The notes under the pieces were generated by a model, which was given only the letters and a program-made list of their open reading frames with translations, searched no databases and had not been told where the DNA came from. From positions 1 through 40,170 of the forward strand of contig CAZQAF010000029.1 of NCBI GenBank assembly GCA_964591175.1: a stretch of DNA of 40,170 bases, in the 5' to 3' direction. Shown here piece by piece: positions 23,121 through 33,300 of this stretch; position 1 is the first letter of the stretch, and the number at the start of each line of letters is the position of its first letter. Source of the DNA: UBA11574 sp964591175 (GTDB taxonomy: Bacteria; Desulfobacterota; Desulfobacteria; Desulfobacterales; UBA11574). The translations under genes were made by a program, and so were the position numbers.

Positions 23121-24057
23121 CCTTGACCTCTCTTTCCAGATGAATATTGAACTTTTTTAATACGGTATCCTCCGTTAGATCGATCAGCGCCAGAAAGTCG
23201 GCGGCCGATGCATTTCGACGATTAATAAAAAAATTGGCGTGTTTCGAGGAAATTTCCGCCCCACCGACGGATTTTCCTTTTAACCCGGCCGTCTCGATGA
23301 GCTGACCCGCGGTCGGCCCGGTACCGGGATTTTTAAAAACACATCCGGCGCTGGGAAAACCAATGGGCTGTTTTCTTCGGCGCGCCATGATGATTTCTCT
23401 GGCCGTTTTCTTCAGCTTTTCAGGATCCGAAGGATAAAAGAAAAATCGACCGTTTAATATAATCACCTGATCCTTGTGACCATCCGTCAATACAGGATCC
23501 CAGGAAAGCTTTCGATACGCAAAATCAATCGCTTTTCTTTCAATCCGGCATGTCTTTCCCGAAGGCAGAAGAACATCTATGGACTCGAGCACATTTTCCA
23601 TGGAACCATAGGAAGTCCCTGCATTCATTTTAATGCCGCCGCCGACGGTTCCGGGAATACCCAGGGAAAAGTTCATGCCTTTTAAACCTCGCTTCAGGGC
23701 ATAAGAACACAGCCCCGCCAGATTTGCGCCTGCCATTGCCGTAACCAAAACCGCGTCCGTATGGGGACCGGTTTCTTCGATCGTCTTTAAACATTTTGTC
23801 AATACGATCACGACACCGCGAATACCGGCGTCTTTAACCAAAAGATTGGTGCCTCTGCCGATGATCAGATAAGAAAGCCTTTTCTCCCCGGACCAGTTGA
23901 TCAAGACCTGAAGATCTTCAACGGTTTCAGGCGCCGCAAAGACTTCCGCAGGGCCGCCGATTTGCAGAGAAGTGTGTTTGGACATCGGTTCTTCAAAGCT
24001 GACGCTGTTTTTAAAACGACTCTCAAGCCATCTGATTGAATCCGTGTCAAGCGCCAT
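23107..24057 (-). CDS. murB: UDP-N-acetylenolpyruvoylglucosamine reductase
   Basis: A 316-residue FAD enzyme that reduces UDP-GlcNAc-enolpyruvate to UDP-MurNAc. FAD-binding motifs are YLIIGRGTNLLVKDAGIRGVVI and LGIPGTVGGGIKMNAGTSYG (split here). The proton donor lies in GFPSAGCVFKNP, where SAGCVFKNP is typical of type II (short) MurB with Cys in place of Ser. The C-terminus has GGAEISSKHANFFIN. The type II form lacks the extra YN loop of E. coli MurB. It lies between murC and ftsQ; no ddl gene follows it. Confidence 0.96.
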   Translation of the reverse strand: MALDTDSIRWLESRFKNSVSFEEPMSKHTSLQIGGPAEVFAAPETVEDLQVLINWSGEKRLSYLIIGRGTNLLVKDAGIRGVVIVLTKCLKTIEETGPHTDAVLVTAMAGANLAGLCSYALKRGLKGMNFSLGIPGTVGGGIKMNAGTSYGSMENVLESIDVLLPSGKTCRIERKAIDFAYRKLSWDPVLTDGHKDQVIILNGRFFFYPSDPEKLKKTAREIIMARRRKQPIGFPSAGCVFKNPGTGPTAGQLIETAGLKGKSVGGAEISSKHANFFINRRNASAADFLALIDLTEDTVLKKFNIHLEREVKVVGA

Positions 24058-24072
24058 TACCGCTATGTCCTT

Positions 24073-25440
24073 TCACAGTGCTTCCAGCAGCATTTCGCCG
24101 ACTTTCCAAACATCTCCGGCACCCAGTGTCAGGAGAATATCATTGGCGATCAACGTTTTTTTTAAATACGAAACCGCATCTTCAAGCCCATCCATGTAGA
24201 CAACATCCTTATGCCCGTGATGCTGTATTTCCTCGAACAAGGAAATGCCTTTTACCCCTTCGATCTTTTCTTCTCCCGCGGCATAAATGGGCAGAACCAC
24301 CAAAAGGTCCGACTGGTAAAATGCCCGGGTAAAGTCTTCGAACAGCGCCCGGGTGCGCGTATATCGATGGGGCTGAAACACCACCACGATCCGTTTGCCC
24401 GGCCAGCATTCCCTTGCGGCCTGGAGCGTGGCCTTGATTTCAGTGGGATGATGACCGTAATCGTCAACCACGGTAATACCTTTCTTTTCTCCTTTAATTT
24501 CCAGCCGGCGTTGGACCCCTTCCGCGGTTTGAAGCGCCGATTTTATCAAATCAAAGGGGATTTCTAGCTCAAAGCCCACCGCGATACTGGCCAGCGCATT
24601 GTAAACATTATGGATTCCCGGAAGATTCAAGATGATTTTACCCATTGTTGTTCCCAGGTGATCCACCATGAAAGTGCTCCTTAATCCATCAAAAACCACG
24701 TCTCTTGCTTTAAAATCAGCCTGGGTACTCATCCCGTAAGTCGTAAACCGCTTTTTCACTCGGGGTATCAACGACTGAATCGGCTCATTGTCGAGACAAA
24801 GCACCGCCAGTCCATAAAAGGGTATTTTGTCGATAAAGCTCAGAAAAACGTCCTTGATATGATCCAGATCGCGATAAAAGTCGAGATGTTCTCGATCGAT
24901 ATTGGTGACCACGGCAATGGTCGGAGATATTTTCAAAAAAGAGCCGTCGCTTTCATCGGCTTCGGCCACGATGAAATCCCCTTCGCCCAAAAGGGCATTG
25001 GAACCGATGCTTTTGAGTTTGCCGCCGATCACCACGGTGGGATCAAGCCCGCCTTTTCCCAGCACGGCCGCCACAATCGAAGTGGTGGAGGTTTTGCCGT
25101 GAGCGCCGGCAATGGCCACGCTGTACTTTAAACGCATCAGCTCCGCCAGCATCTCCGCCCTGGGGATAACAGGGATTGACGCTCTATGCGCCGCAACAAC
25201 CTCGGGATTTTCAGCGCCGACGGCCGACGATACGACAACGACATCGGCCTTTTGAACATGTTCTTCACTATGGCCTTTGAATACACTGCCGCCGAGGCTC
25301 TCCAGGCGCCGGGTAATATCTGAATGACTGATATCGGAGCCGGACACCTTATAGCCGAGATTGAGCAAAAGCTCGGCGATTCCGCTCATCCCGATGCCGC
25401 CGATCCCCACAAAGTGAATATGGTATTTTTTTAGAAACAT
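24073..25440 (-). CDS. murC: UDP-N-acetylmuramate--L-alanine ligase
   Basis: A 455-residue Mur ligase adding L-Ala to UDP-MurNAc. The N-terminal nucleotide motif is HFVGIGGIGMSGIAELL, the ATP P-loop GAHGKTSTTSIVA, the central Mur signature EADESDGSF, then TNIDREHLDFY. DDYGHHPTEIKATL and FQPHRYTRTRALFEDF complete the C-terminal domain. ATG 25440 is preferred; GTG 25446 would add two residues, and the ribosome binding site is weak for both. The gene follows murG after about 20 bp. Confidence 0.97.
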   Translation of the reverse strand: MFLKKYHIHFVGIGGIGMSGIAELLLNLGYKVSGSDISHSDITRRLESLGGSVFKGHSEEHVQKADVVVVSSAVGAENPEVVAAHRASIPVIPRAEMLAELMRLKYSVAIAGAHGKTSTTSIVAAVLGKGGLDPTVVIGGKLKSIGSNALLGEGDFIVAEADESDGSFLKISPTIAVVTNIDREHLDFYRDLDHIKDVFLSFIDKIPFYGLAVLCLDNEPIQSLIPRVKKRFTTYGMSTQADFKARDVVFDGLRSTFMVDHLGTTMGKIILNLPGIHNVYNALASIAVGFELEIPFDLIKSALQTAEGVQRRLEIKGEKKGITVVDDYGHHPTEIKATLQAARECWPGKRIVVVFQPHRYTRTRALFEDFTRAFYQSDLLVVLPIYAAGEEKIEGVKGISLFEEIQHHGHKDVVYMDGLEDAVSYLKKTLIANDILLTLGAGDVWKVGEMLLEAL

Positions 25441-25460
25441 AAGCACTTCACATCTGGTAA

Positions 25461-26582
25461 TTAAGAAATCAACTCATAACAATCATCCACGATTATCGCC
25501 GCCGCATCGACACGCCCAAACCTTTTGCACCGGGCCCCCATTTGTCTCAAAGCTTCCGGATGCCGCGCATAATAATTGATCCGCTGTGCCAGGACCTTGA
25601 CGCTGAGATCTTTTTCTTCAATCATCTCGGCAGCCCCCGCCCTTACGAGAGCCTGGGCGTTTAGCACCTGATGATTATCCGCTGCAAAAGGAAACGGTAT
25701 AAAAATAACCCCTTTCCCCAGGGCCGAAATTTCCGCCACAGTGGTGGCGCCGGCACGGCAGATGACGAGATCGGCTTTTTGATACCGTCGATCCATGTCT
25801 TTGAAAAATGCTTTCACATCGCTTGCCATGCCGAATTCGTCATACCTTTGTTTGACCTGCGCTTCGTCCTGGACACCGGTCTGATGCGCAAAGAACATCT
25901 TATCTCTGTTCTCCAGATATTCGAGTGTTTCCAACATCGTCATATTTATCCGATGCGCCCCCTGGCTTCCGCCCAGTATCATGATCGAAAAAATTTTTTC
26001 TGTCTCGGATGCCTTAGCCCCGGCGTTGTTTTGCTGTTTTGCGCATTGAACGATCTCTTTTCTTACCGGATCGCCGGTGAGCCGCATTTTTTCATTTGAC
26101 CCATCGAATTTCGTTTCCGGAAACGAAACATATATTCGATTCGCAAACCGAAAAAGCATCCGGTTTGTGATACCCGGGAGAATATTTTGCTCGTGCAAAA
26201 CAATCTTAATCCTCAAAATCCATGCGCCGATAACCAAAGGACCCGCAGAATACCCGCCGACGCCGATCACCAGATGCGGTTTGAAGGATTTAAGGATCAA
26301 CACGGATTGTATGACCCCTATGGGTATTTTTAACATCGCAACGAATTGACTTTTAATCCCCCGCCCTTTTAACCCCTCTACGGTAATGCGTCTGTGGGCA
26401 AAACCTTTTTCAGCTAAAGTCGAAACCTCGAACGGTCTCCCCGGACCGACAAACAAAACACTGTTTTCAGGGTTTCTGGTACAAAATTCCTCGGCAACGG
26501 CAATTCCCGGGAAAAGATGACCGCCGGTTCCGCCGCCGGCAATGACAACCCGCAATTTATGCCTGTCTGATCTCGTGTTCAT
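25461..26582 (-). CDS. murG: UDP-GlcNAc:undecaprenyl-PP-MurNAc-pentapeptide transferase
   Basis: A 373-residue GT-B glycosyltransferase that makes lipid II on the inner face of the membrane. Signature G-loops are VVIAGGGTGGHLFPGIAVAE, GVGGYSAGP and MILGGSQGAHRIN. The donor-site motif is VICRAGATTVAEISALGKGVIFIPFPFAADNHQ (split here), with the conserved His-Gln. ATG 26582 starts 36 bp after the ftsW stop. Length is normal. Confidence 0.97.
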   Translation of the reverse strand: MNTRSDRHKLRVVIAGGGTGGHLFPGIAVAEEFCTRNPENSVLFVGPGRPFEVSTLAEKGFAHRRITVEGLKGRGIKSQFVAMLKIPIGVIQSVLILKSFKPHLVIGVGGYSAGPLVIGAWILRIKIVLHEQNILPGITNRMLFRFANRIYVSFPETKFDGSNEKMRLTGDPVRKEIVQCAKQQNNAGAKASETEKIFSIMILGGSQGAHRINMTMLETLEYLENRDKMFFAHQTGVQDEAQVKQRYDEFGMASDVKAFFKDMDRRYQKADLVICRAGATTVAEISALGKGVIFIPFPFAADNHQVLNAQALVRAGAAEMIEEKDLSVKVLAQRINYYARHPEALRQMGARCKRFGRVDAAAIIVDDCYELIS

Positions 26583-26618
26583 TTCAATGATCGACGAATT
26601 CGTTAAAAGCCGAAATAA

Positions 26619-27764
26619 TCAACGACCGGCTTTCATCATTTTTTTCACCCCGCTGATGTTCATCAGTACACCGATGGACGCCATGTTCATCAAAAGGGAG
26701 GTGCCGCCGTAGCTCAAAAACGGCAGTGTCAGCCCTTTGGTGGGTAGGAGCCCCAAAGCGACGCCCATGTTGATGAATATCTGAAGACCCATTGCCGTGG
26801 TGAGCCCGACGGCCACAAATGATCCAAAGGCATCCGGACTGTTTCTGGCAATGGAGATGCCTTTCCACAAAATCACGGAATACAGTCCCAAAATAATCAG
26901 CACCCCAACAAGCCCTAATTCTTCTCCGATGACCGAAAAAATAAAATCGGTATGCGGTTCGGGAAGATAGAACAGCTTCTGGTACCCTTTCCCGATGCCT
27001 GCGCCCCAAATTCCGCCAGTGCCGAAGGCCAATAGAGAGTGTACCACCTGGTACCCTTTATCCCCCGAATATTGCCACGGATTCATAAAGGACATGATAC
27101 GCTGGATTCGATAATCGGCGCCGGTCATCATATAATAGACGGCGGGTAATGCCAGAACCATCGATCCCAACAAATATAAAATACGAACACCGCCCACAAA
27201 GAGCATGATCCAGGTAATGGCGCCAAAAATAACCACGGAGCCGAAGTCGGGCTGGAGCATGATCAATACGGTGAAAAGGCACAGGACCAATACATGGGGC
27301 AAAAAACCGACACTAAATTCCTTGATTCGATCCATTTTCCGGTTCATGGAATACGCGAGATAAATGACCAGCGCAAATCGAGCGAATTCAGAGGGCTGAA
27401 ACGTAAAACCGGCAAATCGAAACCATCGTTTGGCCCCTCCCGCCGAATACCCGAATCCGGAAATAAGGATGACCGTAAGAAACAGGATCGCCAGAAAGAG
27501 CAAGGGATATGCCAAAGAACGATACACTCGATACGGGATATGGCAACTGACCACCAGTACGACAATTCCCAGAAGCGCAAAAATGGATTGCTTTTTTAAA
27601 AAATAATAGCTCGTACCGAACTTTTTCAGGGCCAGCGCCGAACTTGCGCTGTAAACCATGACGATGCCGACACCCACCAGAAACAGCACCGGAAACAAAA
27701 GTGTAATGTCGTATTGCACGGATTGTCCAAAAAAGGTTCGATGGTTTTGTTTATCTTCGGCCAT
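26619..27764 (-). CDS. ftsW: Lipid II glycosyltransferase / SEDS protein FtsW
   Basis: A 381-residue polytopic membrane protein with about ten TM helices. SEDS features: GVGIVMVYSASSALALKK near TM1, RWFRFAGFTFQPSEFARFAL with the conserved QPSE, LQPDFGS, YQVVHSLLAFGTGGIWGAGIG, and LPEPHTDFIFSVIGEELGL. Its place between murD and murG supports FtsW over RodA. It polymerises septal glycan with the class B PBP encoded upstream (ftsI). Confidence 0.96.
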   Translation of the reverse strand: MAEDKQNHRTFFGQSVQYDITLLFPVLFLVGVGIVMVYSASSALALKKFGTSYYFLKKQSIFALLGIVVLVVSCHIPYRVYRSLAYPLLFLAILFLTVILISGFGYSAGGAKRWFRFAGFTFQPSEFARFALVIYLAYSMNRKMDRIKEFSVGFLPHVLVLCLFTVLIMLQPDFGSVVIFGAITWIMLFVGGVRILYLLGSMVLALPAVYYMMTGADYRIQRIMSFMNPWQYSGDKGYQVVHSLLAFGTGGIWGAGIGKGYQKLFYLPEPHTDFIFSVIGEELGLVGVLIILGLYSVILWKGISIARNSPDAFGSFVAVGLTTAMGLQIFINMGVALGLLPTKGLTLPFLSYGGTSLLMNMASIGVLMNISGVKKMMKAGR

Positions 27765-27825
27765 TCCCTGTATCCTGTTTTAATTATTGCGTTTTACGCC
27801 TTAATACAGTCCTTGTATCTGATGA

Positions 27826-29226
27826 TTAGTCTCTCTTTTCCCGGGTTAAATTTTCAACGGCCCGGCAAAACGCATCCCCCCGTTGTGCATAATTTTCATA
27901 CATGTCAAAGCTGGAACAGCCGGGAGACAAAAGCACGATATCTCCGGAATCCGCAGAGAGGTACGCCGAATGAACGGCATCTTCCATTCCCGAAGCCATT
28001 TGAGCGCCCCCCCGGCATATATCTTCAAGGGCTGATTTGATCGCGTGCCCTGCTTCGCCCATAACGATGAGTTTCTTGGTATGTCGGCGCACCGGTTCCT
28101 GCAAACGATTATAGTCTCCGCCTTTGTCACGCCCGCCCATGATCAGAATCACCGGCGCGTCGAAAACTTCAAGGGCCTTGGCCACCGCATCGATGTTCGT
28201 TCCCTTTGAATCATCGTAAAAATGAACCCCGTTGAAAATTTTGACAAATTCCAGGCGATGGGAAAGCCCTTTGAAGTCGTTTAATACGGACTGCACGCTT
28301 TCCAGTCTTCCGCCGGCAGCCAAAGTTGCCAACGCCGCAGCCGCGACATTTTCCATATTGTGCCGTCCCAACAGATTGACCTTTGACAGATCGAGAAAAC
28401 CCTCGGGATCTTCCTTTGTAAATATTTCAATACCCGGCGTATGTTGTCCGTTTCGTCTTTTGATGAGGGCATATTCTTTATGTTTGCCGTCAACATGCCC
28501 CTGTTGATAAAATGGAAGTACTCGAGCCCTGATGGTTCGGCTGATGGTCGAAATATGGGGATCCGACCCATTGATCACCGCGGTATCGGTTTCCGTCTGG
28601 TTTTCAAAAATCCGTCCCTTTGACCTGACATAGGCATCAAAATTCGCATATCGATCAAGGTGATCCTCGCTGATATTCAAAAGAACACTGATCCGCGGCC
28701 TGAATGTGTCGATGGTGTCGAGTTGAAAGCTGCTGACTTCCGCCACCACAATGTCGGCTCTTTTTCCTTCTGCTGCATAATCGATCAACGGGTTGCCGAT
28801 ATTTCCGCCCACGAAAACCTCGAATCCAGAGTTTTCAAGCATGCGCCCCAAAAGTTGCGTTGTTGTTGTCTTACCGTTGGTACCGGATACGGCGACAATC
28901 GGTTCCCGAATGTATCGACAGGCAAGCTCGAATTCGCCCAGTATCGGAACGCCTTTTTCTCTGGCCCTTTTTATGGGCAAGATGGTATGAGGAACCCCGG
29001 GACTTACGATGATAAGATCTGACTTCTCAAAGGCTTCCACAGGATGTCGGCCCAGTTCCGTTTTAATTCCCATTTCCCGGATTTCCGGCAAATAAGCGGC
29101 CAATGCGTCTTCTTTTGCCATATCGGTCACCGTTACGATAGCGCCCTTGTTTTTGGCGAATCGCGCTGCAGACACCCCGGAAACGCCGATGCCGACGATG
29201 AGAATATTTTTTTGATAAAGTTCCAT
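27826..29226 (-). CDS. murD: UDP-N-acetylmuramoylalanine--D-glutamate ligase
   Basis: A 466-residue protein from ATG 29226 (MELYQKNILIVGIGVSGVSA); an in-frame start at 29319 would add 31 residues lying inside mraY and is rejected. The ATP motif is VAVSGTNGKTTTTQLLG, the Mur signature VVAEVSSFQLDT, then NISEDHLDRY, YDDSKGTN and LLSPGCSSFDMYENYAQRG, the last being a typical MurD ending (SPAxxSxDxFxxFxxRG) with Gly-Cys in the middle. It adds D-Glu to UDP-MurNAc-L-Ala. The gene begins 5 bp after mraY. Confidence 0.97.
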   Translation of the reverse strand: MELYQKNILIVGIGVSGVSAARFAKNKGAIVTVTDMAKEDALAAYLPEIREMGIKTELGRHPVEAFEKSDLIIVSPGVPHTILPIKRAREKGVPILGEFELACRYIREPIVAVSGTNGKTTTTQLLGRMLENSGFEVFVGGNIGNPLIDYAAEGKRADIVVAEVSSFQLDTIDTFRPRISVLLNISEDHLDRYANFDAYVRSKGRIFENQTETDTAVINGSDPHISTISRTIRARVLPFYQQGHVDGKHKEYALIKRRNGQHTPGIEIFTKEDPEGFLDLSKVNLLGRHNMENVAAAALATLAAGGRLESVQSVLNDFKGLSHRLEFVKIFNGVHFYDDSKGTNIDAVAKALEVFDAPVILIMGGRDKGGDYNRLQEPVRRHTKKLIVMGEAGHAIKSALEDICRGGAQMASGMEDAVHSAYLSADSGDIVLLSPGCSSFDMYENYAQRGDAFCRAVENLTREKRD

Positions 29227-29231
29227 ATCTT

Positions 29232-30311
29232 TTATCTTAACTTCAAAGTACTCATGGCAATCAGGGCCAGCGCAATAGAAATGATCCAGAATCGAACGAT
29301 AACCTTGGGTTCCGGCCATCCTTTGAGTTCAAAATGATGGTGAAGGGGTGCCATTCGAAAAATTCTGCGGCCGCTGGTCATTTTAAAGAATCCCACCTGA
29401 AAAATCACGGACAGCGTTTCAATGACAAAGAGACCGCCCACCAAAATCAAAAGGATCTCCTGTTTGGTGATGACCGCAACGGTGCCGATGGCCGCGCCCA
29501 ATGCCAGAGACCCTACATCTCCCATAAAAATTTGAGCAGGATATGCGTTGAACCATAAAAATCCCATACCCGCCCCGACCATGGCGCCGCAGAAAACGGC
29601 AACCTCCCCGCTTCCCGCTATATAATTAATCTGCAGATAATTAGCGATTTTAACGTGACCGGCAACATAGGCAAAAACCATATATGTCGCGGACGCGACA
29701 ATAAACGGCCCGATGGCAAGGCCGTCGAGGCCGTCGGTAATGTTGACGGCATTGGACGTTCCGATGATGACCAACGCGGCAAACAAAATATATCCCCACC
29801 CGAAATCCGGTGAAATATGCTTAAAAAACGGTATGGTGATCCGCGTGGAAAAATCCGGACTGATATAGACCAGCGCCCCGATGATCATCGCAAGGATCGT
29901 TTGAAGTAAAAGTTTGTTTCTGACCGTCAATCCCTTACTCTGCTTTTTGATTTGCATCAGATAATCATCAATAAAACCGATCCCGCCGAATCCGATGGTT
30001 ACCAGCAGCACGATCCACACAAAATAGTCGGTCAAGTTCGCCCAGAGCAGCGTGGAAACGACAATGGAAAAAAGGATCAACGTTCCGCCCATGGTCGGTG
30101 TACCGGCCTTTTGAAGATGCGTTTGCGGACCGTCGTCTCTGACATACTGACCGACCTGCATGTAGCTCAGTTTTCGAATGACCCAGGGCCCCATAAAAAA
30201 ACAGATCAAAAACGCCGTCAGACTGGCATAGATCGTACGGAAAGTAATGTATCGGAATACATTAAAAACCGACAGCGTCTGATGGAGCGGATATAGTAGA
30301 TGATACAGCAT
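29232..30311 (-). CDS. mraY: Phospho-N-acetylmuramoyl-pentapeptide transferase
   Basis: A 359-residue integral membrane enzyme forming lipid I. Ten TM segments are expected. The active-site motifs are KAGTPTMGGTLIL, GFIDDYLM (Asp-Asp) with KKQSKGLTVRNKL, NAVNITDGLDGLA (catalytic Asp), FNAYPAQIFMGDVGSLALG and MAPLHHHFELKGWPE (HHH). All conserved residues are visible. It begins 20 bp after the murEF stop. Confidence 0.98.
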   Translation of the reverse strand: MLYHLLYPLHQTLSVFNVFRYITFRTIYASLTAFLICFFMGPWVIRKLSYMQVGQYVRDDGPQTHLQKAGTPTMGGTLILFSIVVSTLLWANLTDYFVWIVLLVTIGFGGIGFIDDYLMQIKKQSKGLTVRNKLLLQTILAMIIGALVYISPDFSTRITIPFFKHISPDFGWGYILFAALVIIGTSNAVNITDGLDGLAIGPFIVASATYMVFAYVAGHVKIANYLQINYIAGSGEVAVFCGAMVGAGMGFLWFNAYPAQIFMGDVGSLALGAAIGTVAVITKQEILLILVGGLFVIETLSVIFQVGFFKMTSGRRIFRMAPLHHHFELKGWPEPKVIVRFWIISIALALIAMSTLKLR

Positions 30312-30331
30312 CCGTTAGTTCCCACGTCGTG

Positions 30332-33300
30332 TCATTGGCTGCCGGCCCACGCCAGGAGCCCTTCAACAACCATTTCCATGGCCATGCCTCTGGAGCCCTT
30401 CACCAGAACCCAGTCGCCGGCATCGAGTTTTTTTGTGATGGCTTTCAGAATTTCTTCCCGGGTGCCTTTAAAAATATTTTCGGAATCCATCTTTCCTTCC
30501 AGCGCACCTGCCGCAACATCATCGGCGAAGTTGCCGGTCACATAAAGGCCGGCAATATTCGACCCGGCGGCAACGGAACCGATCATTCGATGCATATTCC
30601 CCGAATGCTCTCCCAGTTCAAGCATGTCGCCGATAACCATAAACCCCCTGTTTTTTTCCCGTAAGGCGGTCAACGTCCCTATGGCGGCCCGCATTGAACC
30701 TGGATTGGCATTGTAGGTGTCGTCGATGACATGGATGCCTTTAGGGGTTTTATGAATATTCATCCTCCCCGGAACCGGTTCGAAGGATTCAAGACCTTCT
30801 TTGATTTCATCGGATGAAAGACCCAATATGCATCCTACGGCAGCGGCGGCCAAAGCATTGGACACCATAAACATGGCCGGCGATTGAAGACGAACGAAAA
30901 CCGTTTCCCCAGGCAGCACCAGATTGAATGAGAGCCCTTCCCCGTTTTGCTGTATAGATTCGGCCGTGATGTTTGCCTTTTTGGAAAAACCGAAAAGCAA
31001 CACATTTGTCAATACGGTATCTGCCAGCTTCAGCAGTCTCGGATCATCGGCATTCAAAACCGCCGTACCGTCCGGCTTGATCTTTGCCAAAAGCTCGCCT
31101 TTGGCCTTCAGGACCGCCTCCACGGAGCCCAATCCTTCAAGGTGGGCGGGGCCGATATTGGTAATCATCCCGACATCCGGCAGACAAATCTCACTCAGCC
31201 GTTCAATCTCCCCCGGCCGATTCATTCCCAACTCCACCACCGCCCATTGATGCTTTCTTTTCAGGTTAAGCAGCGTCAGGGGAAGCCCGATGTCGTTGTT
31301 GAGATTCCCCTGGGTCGATAACGTGCAAAAACGTCGGGAAACCACGGCCGACACCATCTTCCGGGTGCTGGTCTTTCCGTTCGATCCGGTGACCGCAACG
31401 ATGGAAACCGGAATACGTCTTCTGTGAAATGCAGCCAGATCACCCAGTGCCCGGCGGGTGTCGTCCACAGCGATGCAAACCCTGCCGCTATCCTTCATTT
31501 CGGATGCAGGGAGCATATTGAGTTTTTTTTGATCGATGACACATCCGCCGATGCCTTTTTCAATGACACTGCCGATAAAGCGGTGGCCGTCATGTACGTC
31601 TCCTTGAACGGCAAGAAAAAGATTTTCCGCAGATATCTTTCGTGAATCAATGGATACCCCGGTGAAAGCACGGTCCAAACTTCCGCAAAGCAGTTTTCCG
31701 CCGGTGGCTTCGAGGATGTCGGTCGTTTTCCATGGCATCAGGTTTTGGTTTGATGATTTAGGATCGTTCGACAGCCCTTGTGCATCGGGATCTGTTTGAC
31801 ATACCGTATTTTGAGTGTCCAGCACCGACAGGGCGCTTTGAGCCTCTTTTCTGTCGTCAAAGGGAATGGTTTTATTGCCGATGATTTGGTAGGGTTCGTT
31901 TCCTTTGCCGGCGATCAGGATCGCATCATTTTCCTTGGAAACCTCGACGGCAAGTAAGATGGCCTTTCTTCTGTCCGGCTCGACCACATATCCTTTAAAA
32001 AAATCTTGACCAAGATTTGACGGCGTAAAATGGCGGGTCATCGATTTTTTTGTGCCTTCCAGGATCTGATCGATGATCGCCCCCGGAGATTCGGTTCTCG
32101 GATTATCCGACGTGATCACGGCAAGGTCGGAAAGTCTTCCGGCGACCTCCCCCATTCGGGCCCGTTTTGCCTTGTCCCGGTCGCCGCCGCAGCCGAACAC
32201 ACAGATGAGCCGCCCAGGAGCCGAAGTACGCAGCGATAAGAGCACTTTCTCGAGGGCGTCCGGCGTATGGGCATAATCAACGTATACATACCGGCCGCGA
32301 TTATTTAAAACGGATTCAAGACGCCCGGGCACGGCGTCGACCGATTCAATGGCGTCCTTAATGGTGTTTACCGAAAGACCGAGCGCCACACCCGCACCGG
32401 TCGCGCAGAGAATGTTCTCGAGATTATGCCGTCCCACAAGCGGGGAGGTAAACTCGAATGTGCCGCCAGGGGTGGAAATTTCGCCGGCAATACCGTTCAA
32501 ATCGTTTCTGAAGTGACCCGGATGGATCGGGTTGTTGTCCGAAAAACCCGCAGAGAGCACACACCCCCGGCCAAAACCGGATTTTAAGTCACGGATGAGC
32601 TCTTTTCCTTTTTCGTCATTATCATTGATCACGAAAAACGCCCGTTCAGCGACGGTCTTGAAATTTGTGATTTCTGTAAAAAACCGTTTTTTACAAGCCC
32701 AGTAGGCATCCATTGTGTGATGATAATCCAGATGATCCTGGGTCAGATTGGTAAATATCGCAAGATCGAATTTACAGCGATGAACTCTGAAGAGATCAAG
32801 GGCATGGGAAGAAACTTCCATGACCACATGGGTCACGCCGTTATCCAGCATTTCAGCCAGAATCTTCTGAAGATCATAAGATTCGGGCGTCGTCATGGGG
32901 TTTTGAAATGTCTTGCCGGCATATCTGTAATTTAACGTTCCGATGACACCTGCCTGAAATCCTGCCTGACTAAAAATGCGTTCGATCAAAAACGCGGTCG
33001 TGGTTTTGCCGTTGGTACCGGTGATCCCGATGAGAAGGAGTTTCTCAGATGGATGGTTAAAAAATTCGGCGGAAATGGATGCCAGGGCTTTACGGGTATT
33101 TTCGACCTCAATAATGATGGATTCACATTTCACGGGTTTCTGCACAACGATGGCGGATGCACCTCTTTCAATCGCCTCATCGATAAAGTCATGGCCGTCT
33201 GCAACAAGCCCCTTAACGGCGACAAAGAGCCCGCCGGGCCGAACTTCCTGAGCCCTGTAATGGATGGCGCCGATCTCAGGATCCGGTGAAACTAAAACAT

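Noticed and set aside
31741..31770. Independent translation start for MurF within murEF
   Set aside because: No Shine-Dalgarno-like sequence lies before Met551, and the frame is continuous from MurE.
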